Shown: positions 44,041 to 53,838, numbered from the stretch's first letter. The stretch: 64,000 bases of DNA from Brachybacterium tyrofermentans (GCF_014897585.1 NZ_JABUXW010000001.1:62001-126000); one strand, 5' to 3'. The notes: generated by a model from the sequence alone, not told the origin. A program made the numbers and translations.

Positions 44041-45372
44041 ATGACCTTCAAGACAAAGGTCTTCGCCGCCAAGGCCGCGACGATAAAAGCCGATGCGGGC
44101 GCTTTCCACCGACATCTCCTCGCGAACGAGCGACTCTCACCCGCAGCTCTCGGTGACCTGCACGATGGACTGGCACAAGAGACCGTCCGTGCGGCGATGC
44201 AAGACTCCCCGTACTATCGCCGCACCTATGGGGCCCTGGGAATCGATGCCAGAGACCTCACAGATCCCGGAACCTGGGCGTCTCTCCCCATCCTCGACCG
44301 TGCGACCGTCAAGACACATACCTCCGAGTTCCCGACCCCTGACGCCGTGGGCTGGAATGTGCGAGAGGCGCGCACCGGAGGCAGCACCGGCGAACCGCTC
44401 CGCACGATGCACGATGCTCGGGTCCCCTCCCTCGCGCTGAGCTGGCGCATGTACTCCTGGTGGGGCGTGCAGCCTTGCGACGATCTGGCACGGATCGGGC
44501 GATGGAACTTCGGCCGCCGAGCTACCGTGAAGAACACCGTGTCCTGGTGGCCCACCCGGCAGGTCTATCTCGACGCGAGCGAGATCACCACCGAGTCGAT
44601 GACCGCTTTCCACGGATCACTCAATCGGATCCGACCTCGACTGCTCGAGGGGTATGTGGGTGCTCTGCTCGAGTTCGTCGACTTCCTGGAGCGGAAGGGG
44701 CTCAGCGTGCCGGCACCTCTCGCGGTCGCCACGACTGCCGCTCCGCTGACATCTTCGGCGGGCCTGCGTCTAGAATCCGTACTCGGTGCCCCGGTGTACG
44801 ACGAGTACCGCGGCTCGGAGTTCGGATGGATGGCCGGGGAGTGCGAGCAGCGCGACGGGTTGCACATCTTCTCGGACGTGCGGCGCATAGAGGTCGTGGA
44901 CGAGAACGGCCACCCAACTACCCCCGGGGAACTGGGAGACCTGGTCATCACCGATCTTCGCAACCGCGTTTTCCCGATGATCCGCTATCGCACCGGTGAT
45001 CGCGGGATCCTGCGGGCCGAGCCGTGCGCCTGTGGCCGCTCTCTCCCGCTCATGGAACAGCCGCAGGGACGCACGATCGACATGATCCGCCTGCCGAGCG
45101 GGACTGTCCTCGCTCATCGCGTCACCGGCATGTTCGGAGCACACCCCGAGGCGGTCAGGCTCTTCCAGATCCACCAGCAGGCGGACCATTCGATCACCAT
45201 CCGCGTGGTTCCCGGCGACGGCGCGCACGCTCGCACGCTCATCGAGTCCACGGTCCAGGACCTGCGCGACCGGATCCACCACGAGGTCCCGGTACGGATC
45301 GACTACGTCGACTCGCTGCCCTACACCGGCGGCAAGACGAAGTACATCATCAGCGACGTCACCGCCTCCTGA
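44041..45372 (+). CDS. CapK/PaaK-like adenylate-forming enzyme
   Basis: This 443-residue protein is of the phenylacetate-CoA-ligase-like family found in capsule loci. Motifs are ARTGGSTGEPLR (ATP-binding loop), YDEYRGSEFGWMAGEC and MIRYRTGDRG. It probably activates a carboxylic acid that is then attached to the glycan. The true substrate is unknown. GATACT (44029-44034) lies 6 nt before the ATG, so it may have its own leaderless promoter despite following the glycosyltransferase gene by 70 bp. Confidence 0.83.
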   Translation: MTFKTKVFAAKAATIKADAGAFHRHLLANERLSPAALGDLHDGLAQETVRAAMQDSPYYRRTYGALGIDARDLTDPGTWASLPILDRATVKTHTSEFPTPDAVGWNVREARTGGSTGEPLRTMHDARVPSLALSWRMYSWWGVQPCDDLARIGRWNFGRRATVKNTVSWWPTRQVYLDASEITTESMTAFHGSLNRIRPRLLEGYVGALLEFVDFLERKGLSVPAPLAVATTAAPLTSSAGLRLESVLGAPVYDEYRGSEFGWMAGECEQRDGLHIFSDVRRIEVVDENGHPTTPGELGDLVITDLRNRVFPMIRYRTGDRGILRAEPCACGRSLPLMEQPQGRTIDMIRLPSGTVLAHRVTGMFGAHPEAVRLFQIHQQADHSITIRVVPGDGAHARTLIESTVQDLRDRIHHEVPVRIDYVDSLPYTGGKTKYIISDVTAS

Positions 45373-45433
45373 CCATCCCTGCCAATCAGCGGGCCGACGT
45401 CGGACGGCCGCATGAGGACTGCTCGCTCACGAT

Positions 45434-46408
45434 CTATCTCCGGCCCCACTTCCGACGGGGGCGCCCGTAGGACATGGACCGGATCCCCAGGCATCCCGCG
45501 AGGACGCCCAGCCCGCTGGCCACCCTGCTCTCCCCCGGTGCCCGTCGGCCCAGATCGCGGGTGGCGCGACCGAACCCGGCGAGCATCAGACCCTTGAGGA
45601 TCTGCCCTGCCCCGATCGCGGCCCAGCGCGCCGTGACTCCGAGGCGGCTGCGCAGCGACCCGGCGAGCTCGCGGTCGACCCGCACATGGGATGAGGCCTG
45701 TGCGAAACGCCGCGACAGATTGAAGCGGCGGGTGTTCCTCGCCGCCGGGACGAGATCGTCCACGACCGCCTCCGCGCACACGACGATCCTCCCACCCGCG
45801 GCGGTCAGCTGCCCGGTGAACAGGGAGTCCTCACCCCCGGTCAGGCCGAAGCGAGCATCGAAGCGCAGCCCGAGCTCCCGCACCCGGCGCATGTCCAGCA
45901 GCAGGTTGTTCGTCGCGGCCCGCCGGATCACGGTGCCCGTGCCCACACCGGTGCGGCGCTGCCCGAGGTAGTACCCGCTCGCCGCGATCCACGGGTCCTC
46001 CCCACCCTCGAAGACGGCGTGCACAGGCCCGCAGACGGCATCGGCGTCATGCTCGCGGTAGGTGCTCAGGTGGTGGACGAGCCAGCCCTCGTGCGGAGTC
46101 TCGTCGTCATCGAGCAGGATCAGCACATCGCTGCCTGCGGCTTCGTCGAGGAGCCGGTTCCGGGCACTGCTGATCCCTGGCTGCGGCTCCACCACGTACG
46201 TGATCCGTGGATCGTCGAGTGCGGCTGCCGTACTTCTCCCGCTGGCGTCGGGATCGTTGTCCACCACGAGGACCCTGAATCGGGGTGCCGGGTCGAGGAC
46301 CGCGGAGGCGTGCTCGATCTGATCGATCACCCGCGGCAGGAGCGCCGCCAGGAGATCGGGGCGCCGGAAGGTGGCCATCCCGACCACGACGCTCTCCACA
46401 GCTCGCAC
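45434..46408 (-). CDS. Family 2 glycosyltransferase
   Basis: This 324-residue GT-A enzyme has VGMATFRRPDLLAALL, VVDNDPDA, ILLDDDETPHEGW (metal-binding DxD) and FGLTGGEDSLF. It is a paralogue of the C-terminal domain of the two-domain enzyme at 42084. The GTG start follows GGAGG by about 5 nt. An exopolysaccharide motif copy overlaps its -35 (TTGTCC, then TAAGCT). Confidence 0.87.
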   Translation of the reverse strand: MRAVESVVVGMATFRRPDLLAALLPRVIDQIEHASAVLDPAPRFRVLVVDNDPDASGRSTAAALDDPRITYVVEPQPGISSARNRLLDEAAGSDVLILLDDDETPHEGWLVHHLSTYREHDADAVCGPVHAVFEGGEDPWIAASGYYLGQRRTGVGTGTVIRRAATNNLLLDMRRVRELGLRFDARFGLTGGEDSLFTGQLTAAGGRIVVCAEAVVDDLVPAARNTRRFNLSRRFAQASSHVRVDRELAGSLRSRLGVTARWAAIGAGQILKGLMLAGFGRATRDLGRRAPGESRVASGLGVLAGCLGIRSMSYGRPRRKWGRR

Positions 46409-46492
46409 CGAGGCCTCCTCCGCCGCAGGGAGATGACCCGTCGAGACCCGACGCGACCCCTGCTCGTCACTCCACGTAGCTTAGGCGGGCCC

Positions 46493-46507
46493 GGGCATTT
46501 CGGACAA
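46493..46507. promoter_or_regulatory. Exopolysaccharide motif copy upstream of the 45434-46408 glycosyltransferase
   Basis: GGGCATTTCGGACAA lies on the + strand. On the - strand its TTGTCC is followed after 18 bp by TAAGCT, a plausible -35/-10 pair for the gene that starts at 46408. Confidence 0.5.
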
Positions 46508-46557
46508 TCGAATCGACGCCGGCGGCCCCCAGCCCGGGGGCGCACCGGCCCGACGCG

Positions 46558-46591
46558 GACGACCACGCCCTCGGGTGAGGACGTGGTCGTC
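46558..46591 (-). terminator. Hairpin terminator after the RND gene
   Basis: GACGACCACG (46558-46567) pairs with CGTGGTCGTC (46582-46591), with an inner CCTC/GAGG pair. It lies 28 bp beyond the RND stop codon. No T-tract follows. Confidence 0.5.
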
Positions 46592-46618
46592 GAGACGTGC
46601 AGGCGGGGACGGGGAGGG

Positions 46619-49600
46619 TCAGCCCCGACCGAACCGTCGGCGGATGATGCCGACGATGCCTCCACGCTCCTTGAGGGATCCGCCGCGGCCGCGCCCTGCC
46701 TGCTCGCCCGCGCCGGGGGTCGACCCCGAAGTGGTCGACGGCGAAGACGTCGACGACGAGCGGGTCAGCGACGTGCCGGCCGGGGTCGCAGCGCGACGGC
46801 TCTGCTCCTCCGCAGCTCGCTGCTGGCGCTCCTGCTCGGCGCGGCTCGCCTCGCGCTTCTGCGCAGCAGCCCTCTCCCGGGCATCGCGCAGCTCGGCGTC
46901 ACGGGCCTCGTGGCGCAGCCGGCGCCGCTCCCCCGGGCCCTCGGCGATGCGGTAGAGCACCGGCACGATGAGCAGGGTCAGCAGCGTCGAGGAGATCAGA
47001 CCGCCGATGACCACCACGGCCAGCGGCTGGGCGATGAACCCGCCGTTGCCGGTGATGCCCAGGGCCATCGGGAGCAGCGCGAAGATCGTCGCGGCGGCGG
47101 TCATGAGGATCGGCCGCAGACGCTTGGCGGCGCCCGCATGGATGGCCTCGTCCAGGCCCATCCCGTGGCGTCGGTACTGGTTGACCAGGTCGATCAGCAC
47201 GATCGCGTTGGTGACCACGATGCCCACCAGCATGAGCAGACCGATCATCGAGGGCAGGCCCAGCGGCACGCCCGTGATGATCAGCAGGCCCAGCGCGCCG
47301 GTCGCCGCGAACGGGATCGACACCAGCAGGATCAGCGGCTGGACGAGGGACTTGAAGATCCACACCAGCAGCACGTACACCAGCAGGATCGCGGCGAGCA
47401 TCGCGATGCCGAGCTGGCCGAAGGTCTCGTCGATGTCCGCGGCGGTGCCGCCCACGGTCGCCTCGACGCCCTCGGGCAGGTCCGCGTCCTCGATCGCGGC
47501 GTTCGCGGCCTCGGTCGCGGGGCCCAGGTCGTCGCCGTCCGGCGCGATGGAGACGGTGACCGTCTCCAGGCCGTCCTGGGTAGCGATCGAGGGGCGCGAG
47601 GCCACCTCGTCAATGGAGGCGACGTCGGTCAGCGGGATGCCGCCGGCGAGCTCGATGCCCTTGAGCTGGTCGAAGGTATCGATGCCCTCGCCCTTCTCGA
47701 CGTAGATGTCGAGCTCGGAGTCACCCAGGGTGACCGTGCCGATCGCGCCGGGGTACATCTGCCCGGCGACCATGCCGATCACGGCCTCCTCGGTGAGCCC
47801 GAGCGCGGCCGCCTTCTCGCGGTCGACGGTGACGACCGCGGTGGGCTGATCGGCCTGCAGGTCGCTGGTGACCTCGGTGGCGCCGTCCGGCACCGGGTCG
47901 AGCTCCGCGAGGATCGCGTCGTTCGCGGCCTGGCGGTCCTCGGCGGTGGGGCCGGTGATAAGGATGTCGATCGAGCTGGAGCCCGTCGGCGAGGCGACGT
48001 CGGCCGCCTCGATGGTGCCGCCGTCCGGGATCTCCTCGAGCGCGGCGACCATGTCGTCCTGGAGGGCGGTCTGGTCGGCGTCGGGGTCGGTGGTGATCGA
48101 GAAGCTGACCTCGTTCGAGGCTCCGCCTCCGCCCATGCCGAACTGACTGCCGCCGATGGTGGTCTGCACGGTCTCGACGCCCTCGAGATCCATGAGGGCC
48201 TTCTCGCTCTCCTCCGCCTTGTCGGCGGACTGCTGAAGGCTGGTGCCGGCCGGCAGCGACTGGGTGAGCGAGGCGATGTTCTGCCCGGTGTCGCCGAGGA
48301 AGTTGACGTTCACCAGCGGGTACAGGAAGGCGGTGCCCACCAGGACGAGGATCGCGGCGCCGACGGTGAGCAGGCGGCGCGGCAGCGAATCGGTGACCAG
48401 GTGCAGCAGCGGCGCGTAGATCCGGTGCAGCCAGCTGCGCTCCTCCGTCGCCTCGGCCTCCTCGCGGATCCGGGCCACCTGCTCGGCATCGTCGGGATCC
48501 ACGATCCCCTGGCTCTTGGGGGCGCGCAGGAACCAGTAGGCGAGCACCGGGACGATCGTGAGCGCCACCAGCAGCGAGCTGAGCATCGCGATGCCGACAG
48601 TGAGGGCGAAGGGCCGGAACAGCTCTCCCGCCATGCCGGAGACGATCGCGATCGGCAGGAACACCACCACGGTGGCCAGCGTCGACGCGGTGATCGCGCC
48701 GGCGACCTCCCCCACGGCATCGAGGATCGCGCGCATCCTCGTCTTGCCGTAGGCGAGGTGGCGCATGATGTTCTCGATGACCACGATCGAGTCGTCGACC
48801 ACGCGGCCGATCGAGATCGTGAGCGCCGCGAGGGTGAGCATGTTCAGCGTGTAGCCGGTGACCAGCATGCCGATGAAGGCGATCAGCAGCGAGGTCGGGA
48901 TCGAGATCGCGGTGACGATCGTGGGCCGCACGCGACGCAGGAACAGCAGGATCACACCGACGGCGAAGACCAGGCCCAGCAGGCCCTCTTCGGCGAGCGC
49001 GAGGATCGAGTCCTGGATGAAGGGCGCCTGGTCGAAGACGATGGCGCTCTCGGCGTCGCCGCCCACACCGGACAGGGTGTCCGCCAGGACGCCCTCGACG
49101 CCGTCGGAGATGTCCACGACGTTGCCGTCGGCGGTGGCGGTCACCATGACCACGAGGGACTCGCGGCCGTCGGTGCGGGAGATCGAGGTGGGGTCCTGGG
49201 TGGTGCGCTCGACGGTCGCGACCTCGGAGAGGGCGACGGGCTGGGGGGCCTGCTGGGCCTCCTGGCCGGGCTGGCCCTGCTGAGCCTGGTCGGCGTCGCC
49301 GCCGGAGGCGCCGTCGGCCGGCATCAGCATGATCGACTCGAGGCTCTCGATGCTGTCGATCGACTGGCCGAGCACCACATCCATGGTGCGGTCACCGTCG
49401 GTGACGGAGCCGCCGGGCAGCGACAGCCCGTTGGCATCCAGCGCGGTGGAGATGTCGTCCTCGGTGAGGCCGTTCTCCGCGAGGGCGTCCGCGTCCGGGG
49501 TGATCTGCACGATCTCCTCGGGAGCGCCGATGACGGCCACGGAGGAGACCCCGTCGACGCGCTCCAGCTCCGGCTTCACGGCGGAGTCCAGGCGGGCACC

Positions 49601-50056
49601 CAGCTCGGAGGGATCGAGATCGGAGGAGATCGAGAGCACCACGGCCGGCAGGTCGCTCGTGCCGCCGGCGATGACCTGCGGGTCCGCGTCCTCGGGGAGC
49701 TGGTCCTCGATGCGCGTCAGCGCGGCGTCCACCTGGTTGGAGGAGCGCGCGGTGTCGGTGCCGTAGGTGAGCTCCACGGTGACCATGGAGACGCCCGCCT
49801 CGGAGGACGAGGAGGTGCTCTCGACGTTCTCGAGCCCGCTGAGGGACTGCTCGACGGGGCGGGTGATCCGCTCCTGCACCTGCTCCGACGACGAGCCGGG
49901 GGCGCTGGTGACGACCTGGATCTGCGGCAGCGAGACCGAGGGGATGAGCTCCTGGCGCATCGTCGTCATGGCGAAGGCGCCGATGATCGACACCGCGATG
50001 CACACGAGTGCGATGAAGGACCTGTTGGTCAGGCTGAGTCGGGCCAGGCGGTTCAT
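46619..50056 (-). CDS. RND-family efflux permease (AcrB/SwrC-like)
   Basis: This 1145-residue protein has two RND repeats, each with a large external loop. The proton-relay Asp pair is in GRVVDDSIVVIENIM, and the second half contains GLPSMIGLLMLVGIVVTNAIVLIDLV. A charged, low-complexity cytoplasmic tail of about 110 residues follows. It would export lipophilic compounds or lipopeptides. No membrane-fusion or outer-membrane partner is nearby, as expected in a Gram-positive. The ATG at 50056 follows GAGGAGCAGG. It diverges from the MATE gene across a palindromic control region. Confidence 0.9.
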   Translation of the reverse strand: MNRLARLSLTNRSFIALVCIAVSIIGAFAMTTMRQELIPSVSLPQIQVVTSAPGSSSEQVQERITRPVEQSLSGLENVESTSSSSEAGVSMVTVELTYGTDTARSSNQVDAALTRIEDQLPEDADPQVIAGGTSDLPAVVLSISSDLDPSELGARLDSAVKPELERVDGVSSVAVIGAPEEIVQITPDADALAENGLTEDDISTALDANGLSLPGGSVTDGDRTMDVVLGQSIDSIESLESIMLMPADGASGGDADQAQQGQPGQEAQQAPQPVALSEVATVERTTQDPTSISRTDGRESLVVMVTATADGNVVDISDGVEGVLADTLSGVGGDAESAIVFDQAPFIQDSILALAEEGLLGLVFAVGVILLFLRRVRPTIVTAISIPTSLLIAFIGMLVTGYTLNMLTLAALTISIGRVVDDSIVVIENIMRHLAYGKTRMRAILDAVGEVAGAITASTLATVVVFLPIAIVSGMAGELFRPFALTVGIAMLSSLLVALTIVPVLAYWFLRAPKSQGIVDPDDAEQVARIREEAEATEERSWLHRIYAPLLHLVTDSLPRRLLTVGAAILVLVGTAFLYPLVNVNFLGDTGQNIASLTQSLPAGTSLQQSADKAEESEKALMDLEGVETVQTTIGGSQFGMGGGGASNEVSFSITTDPDADQTALQDDMVAALEEIPDGGTIEAADVASPTGSSSIDILITGPTAEDRQAANDAILAELDPVPDGATEVTSDLQADQPTAVVTVDREKAAALGLTEEAVIGMVAGQMYPGAIGTVTLGDSELDIYVEKGEGIDTFDQLKGIELAGGIPLTDVASIDEVASRPSIATQDGLETVTVSIAPDGDDLGPATEAANAAIEDADLPEGVEATVGGTAADIDETFGQLGIAMLAAILLVYVLLVWIFKSLVQPLILLVSIPFAATGALGLLIITGVPLGLPSMIGLLMLVGIVVTNAIVLIDLVNQYRRHGMGLDEAIHAGAAKRLRPILMTAAATIFALLPMALGITGNGGFIAQPLAVVVIGGLISSTLLTLLIVPVLYRIAEGPGERRRLRHEARDAELRDARERAAAQKREASRAEQERQQRAAEEQSRRAATPAGTSLTRSSSTSSPSTTSGSTPGAGEQAGRGRGGSLKERGGIVGIIRRRFGRG

Positions 50057-50150
50057 CCTGCTCCTCGGGAGACGCTGCGAATAAGGCGGTCGACACGGCG
50101 ACATCCCGCGTCCGAGGGCTCATCGTCGGACCCTGACTGGAACTGTTCCA

Positions 50151-50183
50151 TACGGACCTGTATCGAGATATACGACCTCCGTA
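50151..50183. promoter_or_regulatory. Nested palindrome between the RND and MATE genes
   Basis: The outer arms TACGGA (50151-50156) and TCCGTA (50178-50183) enclose the inner arms GTAT (50160-50163) and ATAC (50170-50173). Both pairs share nearly the same centre (50167 and 50166.5). It is an AT-rich island in GC-rich DNA, placed to control one or both divergent efflux genes. A TetR-type operator is plausible, but no regulator gene is adjacent. Confidence 0.5.
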
Positions 50184-50319
50184 GGAGATTGACCCTGCCG
50201 CCTGGGAAGGGGCCGATCAGCACGTGGGATTCGACCGGGAAACTGCAGCCGATGTGGCGCGGAGCACGCCGGCCGCAGGGTCCGGACCATCGCCGCGTCG
50301 GCCGACGGACAATGGAGCG

Positions 50320-51690
50320 GTGTCCGATCCCGTTCCCGCTCCGAGCCCCAGCACCCCTGCCTCCCCTCGGGCGGCCCGCCGCATCGTGGATCGCGACATC
50401 CTGCGCCTCGCCATTCCCAGCCTTGGCGCCCTGATCGCCGAGCCGCTGTTCCTGCTGGCGGACTCCGCCTTCATCGCCCGCGTCAGCACCGCCTCCCTGG
50501 CCGGGCTCGGGCTCGCCTCGGCGATCCTCACCACGGTGATCGGGCTGTCGGTGTTCCTGGCCTACTCCACCACCGCCTCGGTCGCGCGGGCCTTCGGCGC
50601 CGGCCGACGCCGCGAGGCGATCGCCCGCGGCGTCGACGCCTGCTGGCTGGCGCTGATGATCGGGGCGGGCGCCGTGCTCGTGCTGCTGCTCGGCGGCGAA
50701 TGGATCCTCTCCCTGTTCGGCCCCTCCCCCGAGGTGCTCGCCGAGGCGACCACCTACCTGCGGCTGAGCGCGCTGGGCGTTCCGGCGATGCTCGCGGTGC
50801 AATCGGCGACCGGGCTGCTGCGCGGCCTGCAGAACGCGCGGGTGCCGCTGGTGATCGCAGTCTCCGGGGCGGCTGTGAACATCCCGTTGAACTGGCTGCT
50901 GATCTTCGGGCTCGACCTCGGGATCGCCGGCAGCGCGATCGGCACGGTCATCGCCCAGTGGGGCATGGCGATCGTGCTGCTGCTCCTGGTGGCCCGGGCG
51001 GCCCGGCGCAGCGACGTGCCGCTGCGCCCGCACCTGGGACAGGTGGCCTCCGCGGGGCGCGAGTCGGTGCCGATGTTCGTGCGCACGATCTCCCTGCGGG
51101 TGGTGCTGCTGGCCGGGACCCTCGTGGCGACGAAGCTCGGCGACGTGCAGCTGGGCGCCCATCAGATCGCCCTGACCGTCTTCAACCTGCTCGCCCTCGC
51201 CCTGGATGCCCTCGCGATCGCCGGCCAGGCCCTCACCGGGCGGTTCCTGGGGGCGGACGACCCCGTCTCCGTGCGCGCGGTGACCCGTCGGCTGATGGTG
51301 TGGGGCGTGGGCGGAGGGGTCCTCACCGGCGCTCTGCTGCTCGCCGCGAGCTATGTGATCCCGGGGCTGTTCACCCCGGACGTCGCGGTGCAGGAGAACC
51401 TGCGGGCGGCCCTCTGGGTGCTCATGGTGGCCCAGCCCGTGGCCGGCTACGTGTTCGTGCTGGACGGGGTGCTGATGGGTGCCGGAGACGCGCCGTACCT
51501 CGCGAAGGCGGGCGTGATCAACGCAGTGGTCACCCTGCCGTTCGCGGCGCTGGTGTACTACTCGGGCTGGCAGGGGCCGTGGGCCCTGGCCGCGCTGTGG
51601 GTGGCATGCACGCTGATCTTCCTGGTCGCTCGCGCCGTGACCCTGGGGCTGCGGGTGCGGGGGGATGCGTGGATGCGGCTGGGGCGGTAG
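50320..51690 (+). CDS. MATE-family (DinF-like) multidrug efflux protein
   Basis: This 456-residue protein has 12 predicted spans in two homologous halves. DRDILRLAIPSLGALIAEPLFLLADSAFIARV is the MATE opening. It would exchange Na+ or H+ for drugs. I prefer the GTG at 50320: GACAAT (50308-50313) is 6 nt upstream and the extra 32 residues of the GTG 50224 start are not conserved in type. It is divergent from the RND pump. Confidence 0.88.
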   Translation: MSDPVPAPSPSTPASPRAARRIVDRDILRLAIPSLGALIAEPLFLLADSAFIARVSTASLAGLGLASAILTTVIGLSVFLAYSTTASVARAFGAGRRREAIARGVDACWLALMIGAGAVLVLLLGGEWILSLFGPSPEVLAEATTYLRLSALGVPAMLAVQSATGLLRGLQNARVPLVIAVSGAAVNIPLNWLLIFGLDLGIAGSAIGTVIAQWGMAIVLLLLVARAARRSDVPLRPHLGQVASAGRESVPMFVRTISLRVVLLAGTLVATKLGDVQLGAHQIALTVFNLLALALDALAIAGQALTGRFLGADDPVSVRAVTRRLMVWGVGGGVLTGALLLAASYVIPGLFTPDVAVQENLRAALWVLMVAQPVAGYVFVLDGVLMGAGDAPYLAKAGVINAVVTLPFAALVYYSGWQGPWALAALWVACTLIFLVARAVTLGLRVRGDAWMRLGR

Positions 51691-51729
51691 GGGCAGCGGG
51701 GCGAAGGGGCAGCGGGGCGCAGCGGAGCC

Positions 51730-52818
51730 TCAGGACCCGGCGCGTCGCGCCTCCATGAAGAGCTGCATGGTCAGCTCGCCGTCGTCGTCGATGTCCACGT
51801 CCCCGGCGACCACGTACTCGACGTCCATCGTCAGCTCCTCGCCGGGATTCTCATCTCGTGAGTCGGTGCGATAGGTGACCGTGGCGGTGGGTCCGCCACC
51901 CTCCTCGTAGCCCTCCGCGGCGGCGCTCCCGTCGAGGTGCCCGCGGTAGGTCAGCTCCGCGACAGGCTGGTCATGGAACTCCCACCGACCGCTGCCGAAC
52001 GCCGCATCGGCATCGGGCACGCGCATGTCGCACAGCGAGAGCCCGTCGTCGTCGACCTCCCCGCACTCCTCGACGAGGGCCTCCATCTCCTTCTGCACCG
52101 AGGCCACGGCGGCCGGGGAGAACTCGAGCTGCGGATCCGCTCTCACCTCATCGGTCGAGTGGTCTCCGAGCGTCGGACGGAGCATCACCGTCTCCGGCAC
52201 CGACTGGAGGTGGTCACCGGGCGGGACCACCTCGATCGTGTACCTGCCGGGGAGCGCGGAGAGCCTGATTCGAGAGTCTCCCTTCGCCAGGTCGTCCGCA
52301 GCGAACTCGACGCCGTTGAGGCGGACGCTCTCGGCCTCCTCGGGCACATCCACGGAGAGCCTGCCCAGCGTCGCCTCGGACAGGCTCCAGCGGGCATCGC
52401 CGCGTTCCGGGTCCTCGACCGGCTGGACCGAGAGCGTCCCGGTGAGGGTCTCGCCGTCCTGCACGGCCTCCACCTCGTAGGCGTACCCGTCGTCGCTCTC
52501 CGACCGGCCGACGATCTCCGCGTCGCTGACGGCGCCGTCCACAGGGGCCGCCTCCTCGGCGTCGAGCAGGAGCGTCGCATGCCCGCGCACGGGCCCCACG
52601 AGCGTGCGCAGCGTTGCCGCGTCGCCCTCCTCGAGAGCGCTCAGGTACTGCTCGACGAGCCGATCCGGGGAGGCGCGATGATGCCGCACGACGAGAAGGG
52701 CGATGAGCAGCGCGAGGACCAGTGCCCCCGCGACGGCGACCACGATCAGCGGGCGACGTCTCCGGCCGGACTCCGATGACCGGACGTCACCGACCTCGTC
52801 GACTCGGCCGACTCTCAT
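51730..52818 (-). CDS. Membrane-anchored extracytoplasmic protein, function unknown
   Basis: In this 362-residue protein a basic N-terminus (ESGRRRRP) is followed by one membrane helix (about residues 24-44). The rest, outside the cell, contains three NTF2/DUF4878-like or lipoprotein-like beta-rich segments, two Cys (EECGEVDDDGLSLC) and many acidic residues. RHHRASPDRLVEQYLSALEEGDAATLRTLV resembles the start of DUF4878-type domains. The function is unknown. A TACTCT box (about 52860-52865) lies upstream. Confidence 0.7.
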   Translation of the reverse strand: MRVGRVDEVGDVRSSESGRRRRPLIVVAVAGALVLALLIALLVVRHHRASPDRLVEQYLSALEEGDAATLRTLVGPVRGHATLLLDAEEAAPVDGAVSDAEIVGRSESDDGYAYEVEAVQDGETLTGTLSVQPVEDPERGDARWSLSEATLGRLSVDVPEEAESVRLNGVEFAADDLAKGDSRIRLSALPGRYTIEVVPPGDHLQSVPETVMLRPTLGDHSTDEVRADPQLEFSPAAVASVQKEMEALVEECGEVDDDGLSLCDMRVPDADAAFGSGRWEFHDQPVAELTYRGHLDGSAAAEGYEEGGGPTATVTYRTDSRDENPGEELTMDVEYVVAGDVDIDDDGELTMQLFMEARRAGS

Positions 52819-52875
52819 CGCATCCCACCCCCGTGCCGCGCACGGTGCACGACTGACGGCAGAGTATCGCGCGGC

Positions 52876-53727
52876 TCAGCGCCGCCAGAGATCGCGAGGA
52901 TCGGAGCCGGCGCGGAACCCGAGGCTCTCGACCATGGCCATGGCCTCCGGGAATCCGTGCGCGAGGGAGTGCGGGGCGTGGGAGTCGCTGCCGAAGCTGA
53001 TCGACCGGCCACCCTCCTCGCTCCACCACTGCGCCATCCACGGCCACAGCCTGCGCGTGTTCATCTCCAGTGCGCGGCCGCTCCGGGCGATCGCGCGCAT
53101 CGCGGCGCGGAACTCCTCCTCGACGGCCCGTGGATCGACGGGCCCCTCCTGCTCCTCGGGCCAGTACCGCAGGGCGTAGTCGAGGTGGGTGACGACCTCG
53201 AAGGGCTCATCGCCGGCCACCAGCGCGGGGACCTCCGCGAGATAGCGGCGGATCACCTCATCGGCCGGCAGGCGGCGGAACAGGGTGTTGGGCTCGGCCC
53301 GACGGCCCTCGAACTCGAGGGTGTGCAGGGAGCCGATGATCCGATCGAAGCGGCTGAGGTCGAGCTGCTGGCGCGCGGCCCCGGTGCGCAGGTGCGGCTG
53401 GCCGAACTCCAGTCCTGTCCCGATGCGCAGCTGCGGGAACGTCGCGCGGCACCGGTCGATGCTCTCGAAGTAGCCGTCGACGTCGAAGCGCGGGATGGCG
53501 ACGATCCCGTCGTCCCCCAGCAGGTGCGACTCATGATCGCCGAAGTCCTCGGGATCGCTGAACCAGGCGTCCTCGAGGTCGAGGTGCTCCGTGAAGAACA
53601 GCGCCGGCAGGCCGATCCGCACCGCACGGGCACAGGTCGCCTCCATCGTGCCGCGGGCAGAGGAGGTGGGGCCGCCGGTGTCCCAGGAGAACTCGCTGTG
53701 CACGTGGCTGTCTGCGGGGAGGGTCAT
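52876..53727 (-). CDS. PHP-domain phosphatase (HisK-type histidinol-phosphatase-like)
   Basis: This 283-residue protein is a metal-dependent PHP phosphoesterase. Metal-ligand motifs are DSHVHSEFSWD (His8, His10), FTEHLDLEDAW, GLEFGQPHL, IGSLHTLEF, EVVTHLDYALRYW and SFGSDSHAPHSL. HisK-type PHP enzymes remove phosphate from histidinol phosphate. No his genes are close, so another substrate is possible. The ATG at 53727 is preceded at 6 nt by CAGGCT, a weak -10-like box. Confidence 0.85.
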   Translation of the reverse strand: MTLPADSHVHSEFSWDTGGPTSSARGTMEATCARAVRIGLPALFFTEHLDLEDAWFSDPEDFGDHESHLLGDDGIVAIPRFDVDGYFESIDRCRATFPQLRIGTGLEFGQPHLRTGAARQQLDLSRFDRIIGSLHTLEFEGRRAEPNTLFRRLPADEVIRRYLAEVPALVAGDEPFEVVTHLDYALRYWPEEQEGPVDPRAVEEEFRAAMRAIARSGRALEMNTRRLWPWMAQWWSEEGGRSISFGSDSHAPHSLAHGFPEAMAMVESLGFRAGSDPRDLWRR

Positions 53728-53803
53728 GCGCCCAGCCTGCCACGGTCGCGAAGGCGGGGCCAGTGCCGCCGGGGCGCCTGACCGTGCCCTGCCCACGCCC
53801 TTG

Positions 53804-53838
53804 CCCCTTCCCCTTCCCCTTCCCCTTCCCCTTCCCCT
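53804..53838. repeat. Hexamer tract CCCCTT, almost six units
   Basis: A 35-bp uninterrupted run of CCCCTT lies about 75 bp upstream of the PHP gene start. Confidence 0.93.

Noticed and set aside
46019..50434. Very long open frame on the + strand opposite the RND gene
   Set aside because: High GC leaves few stop codons in the antisense frame. The - strand frame has clear RND motifs, membrane pattern and ribosome site, while the + strand translation is low-complexity Arg/Gly/Asp/His.
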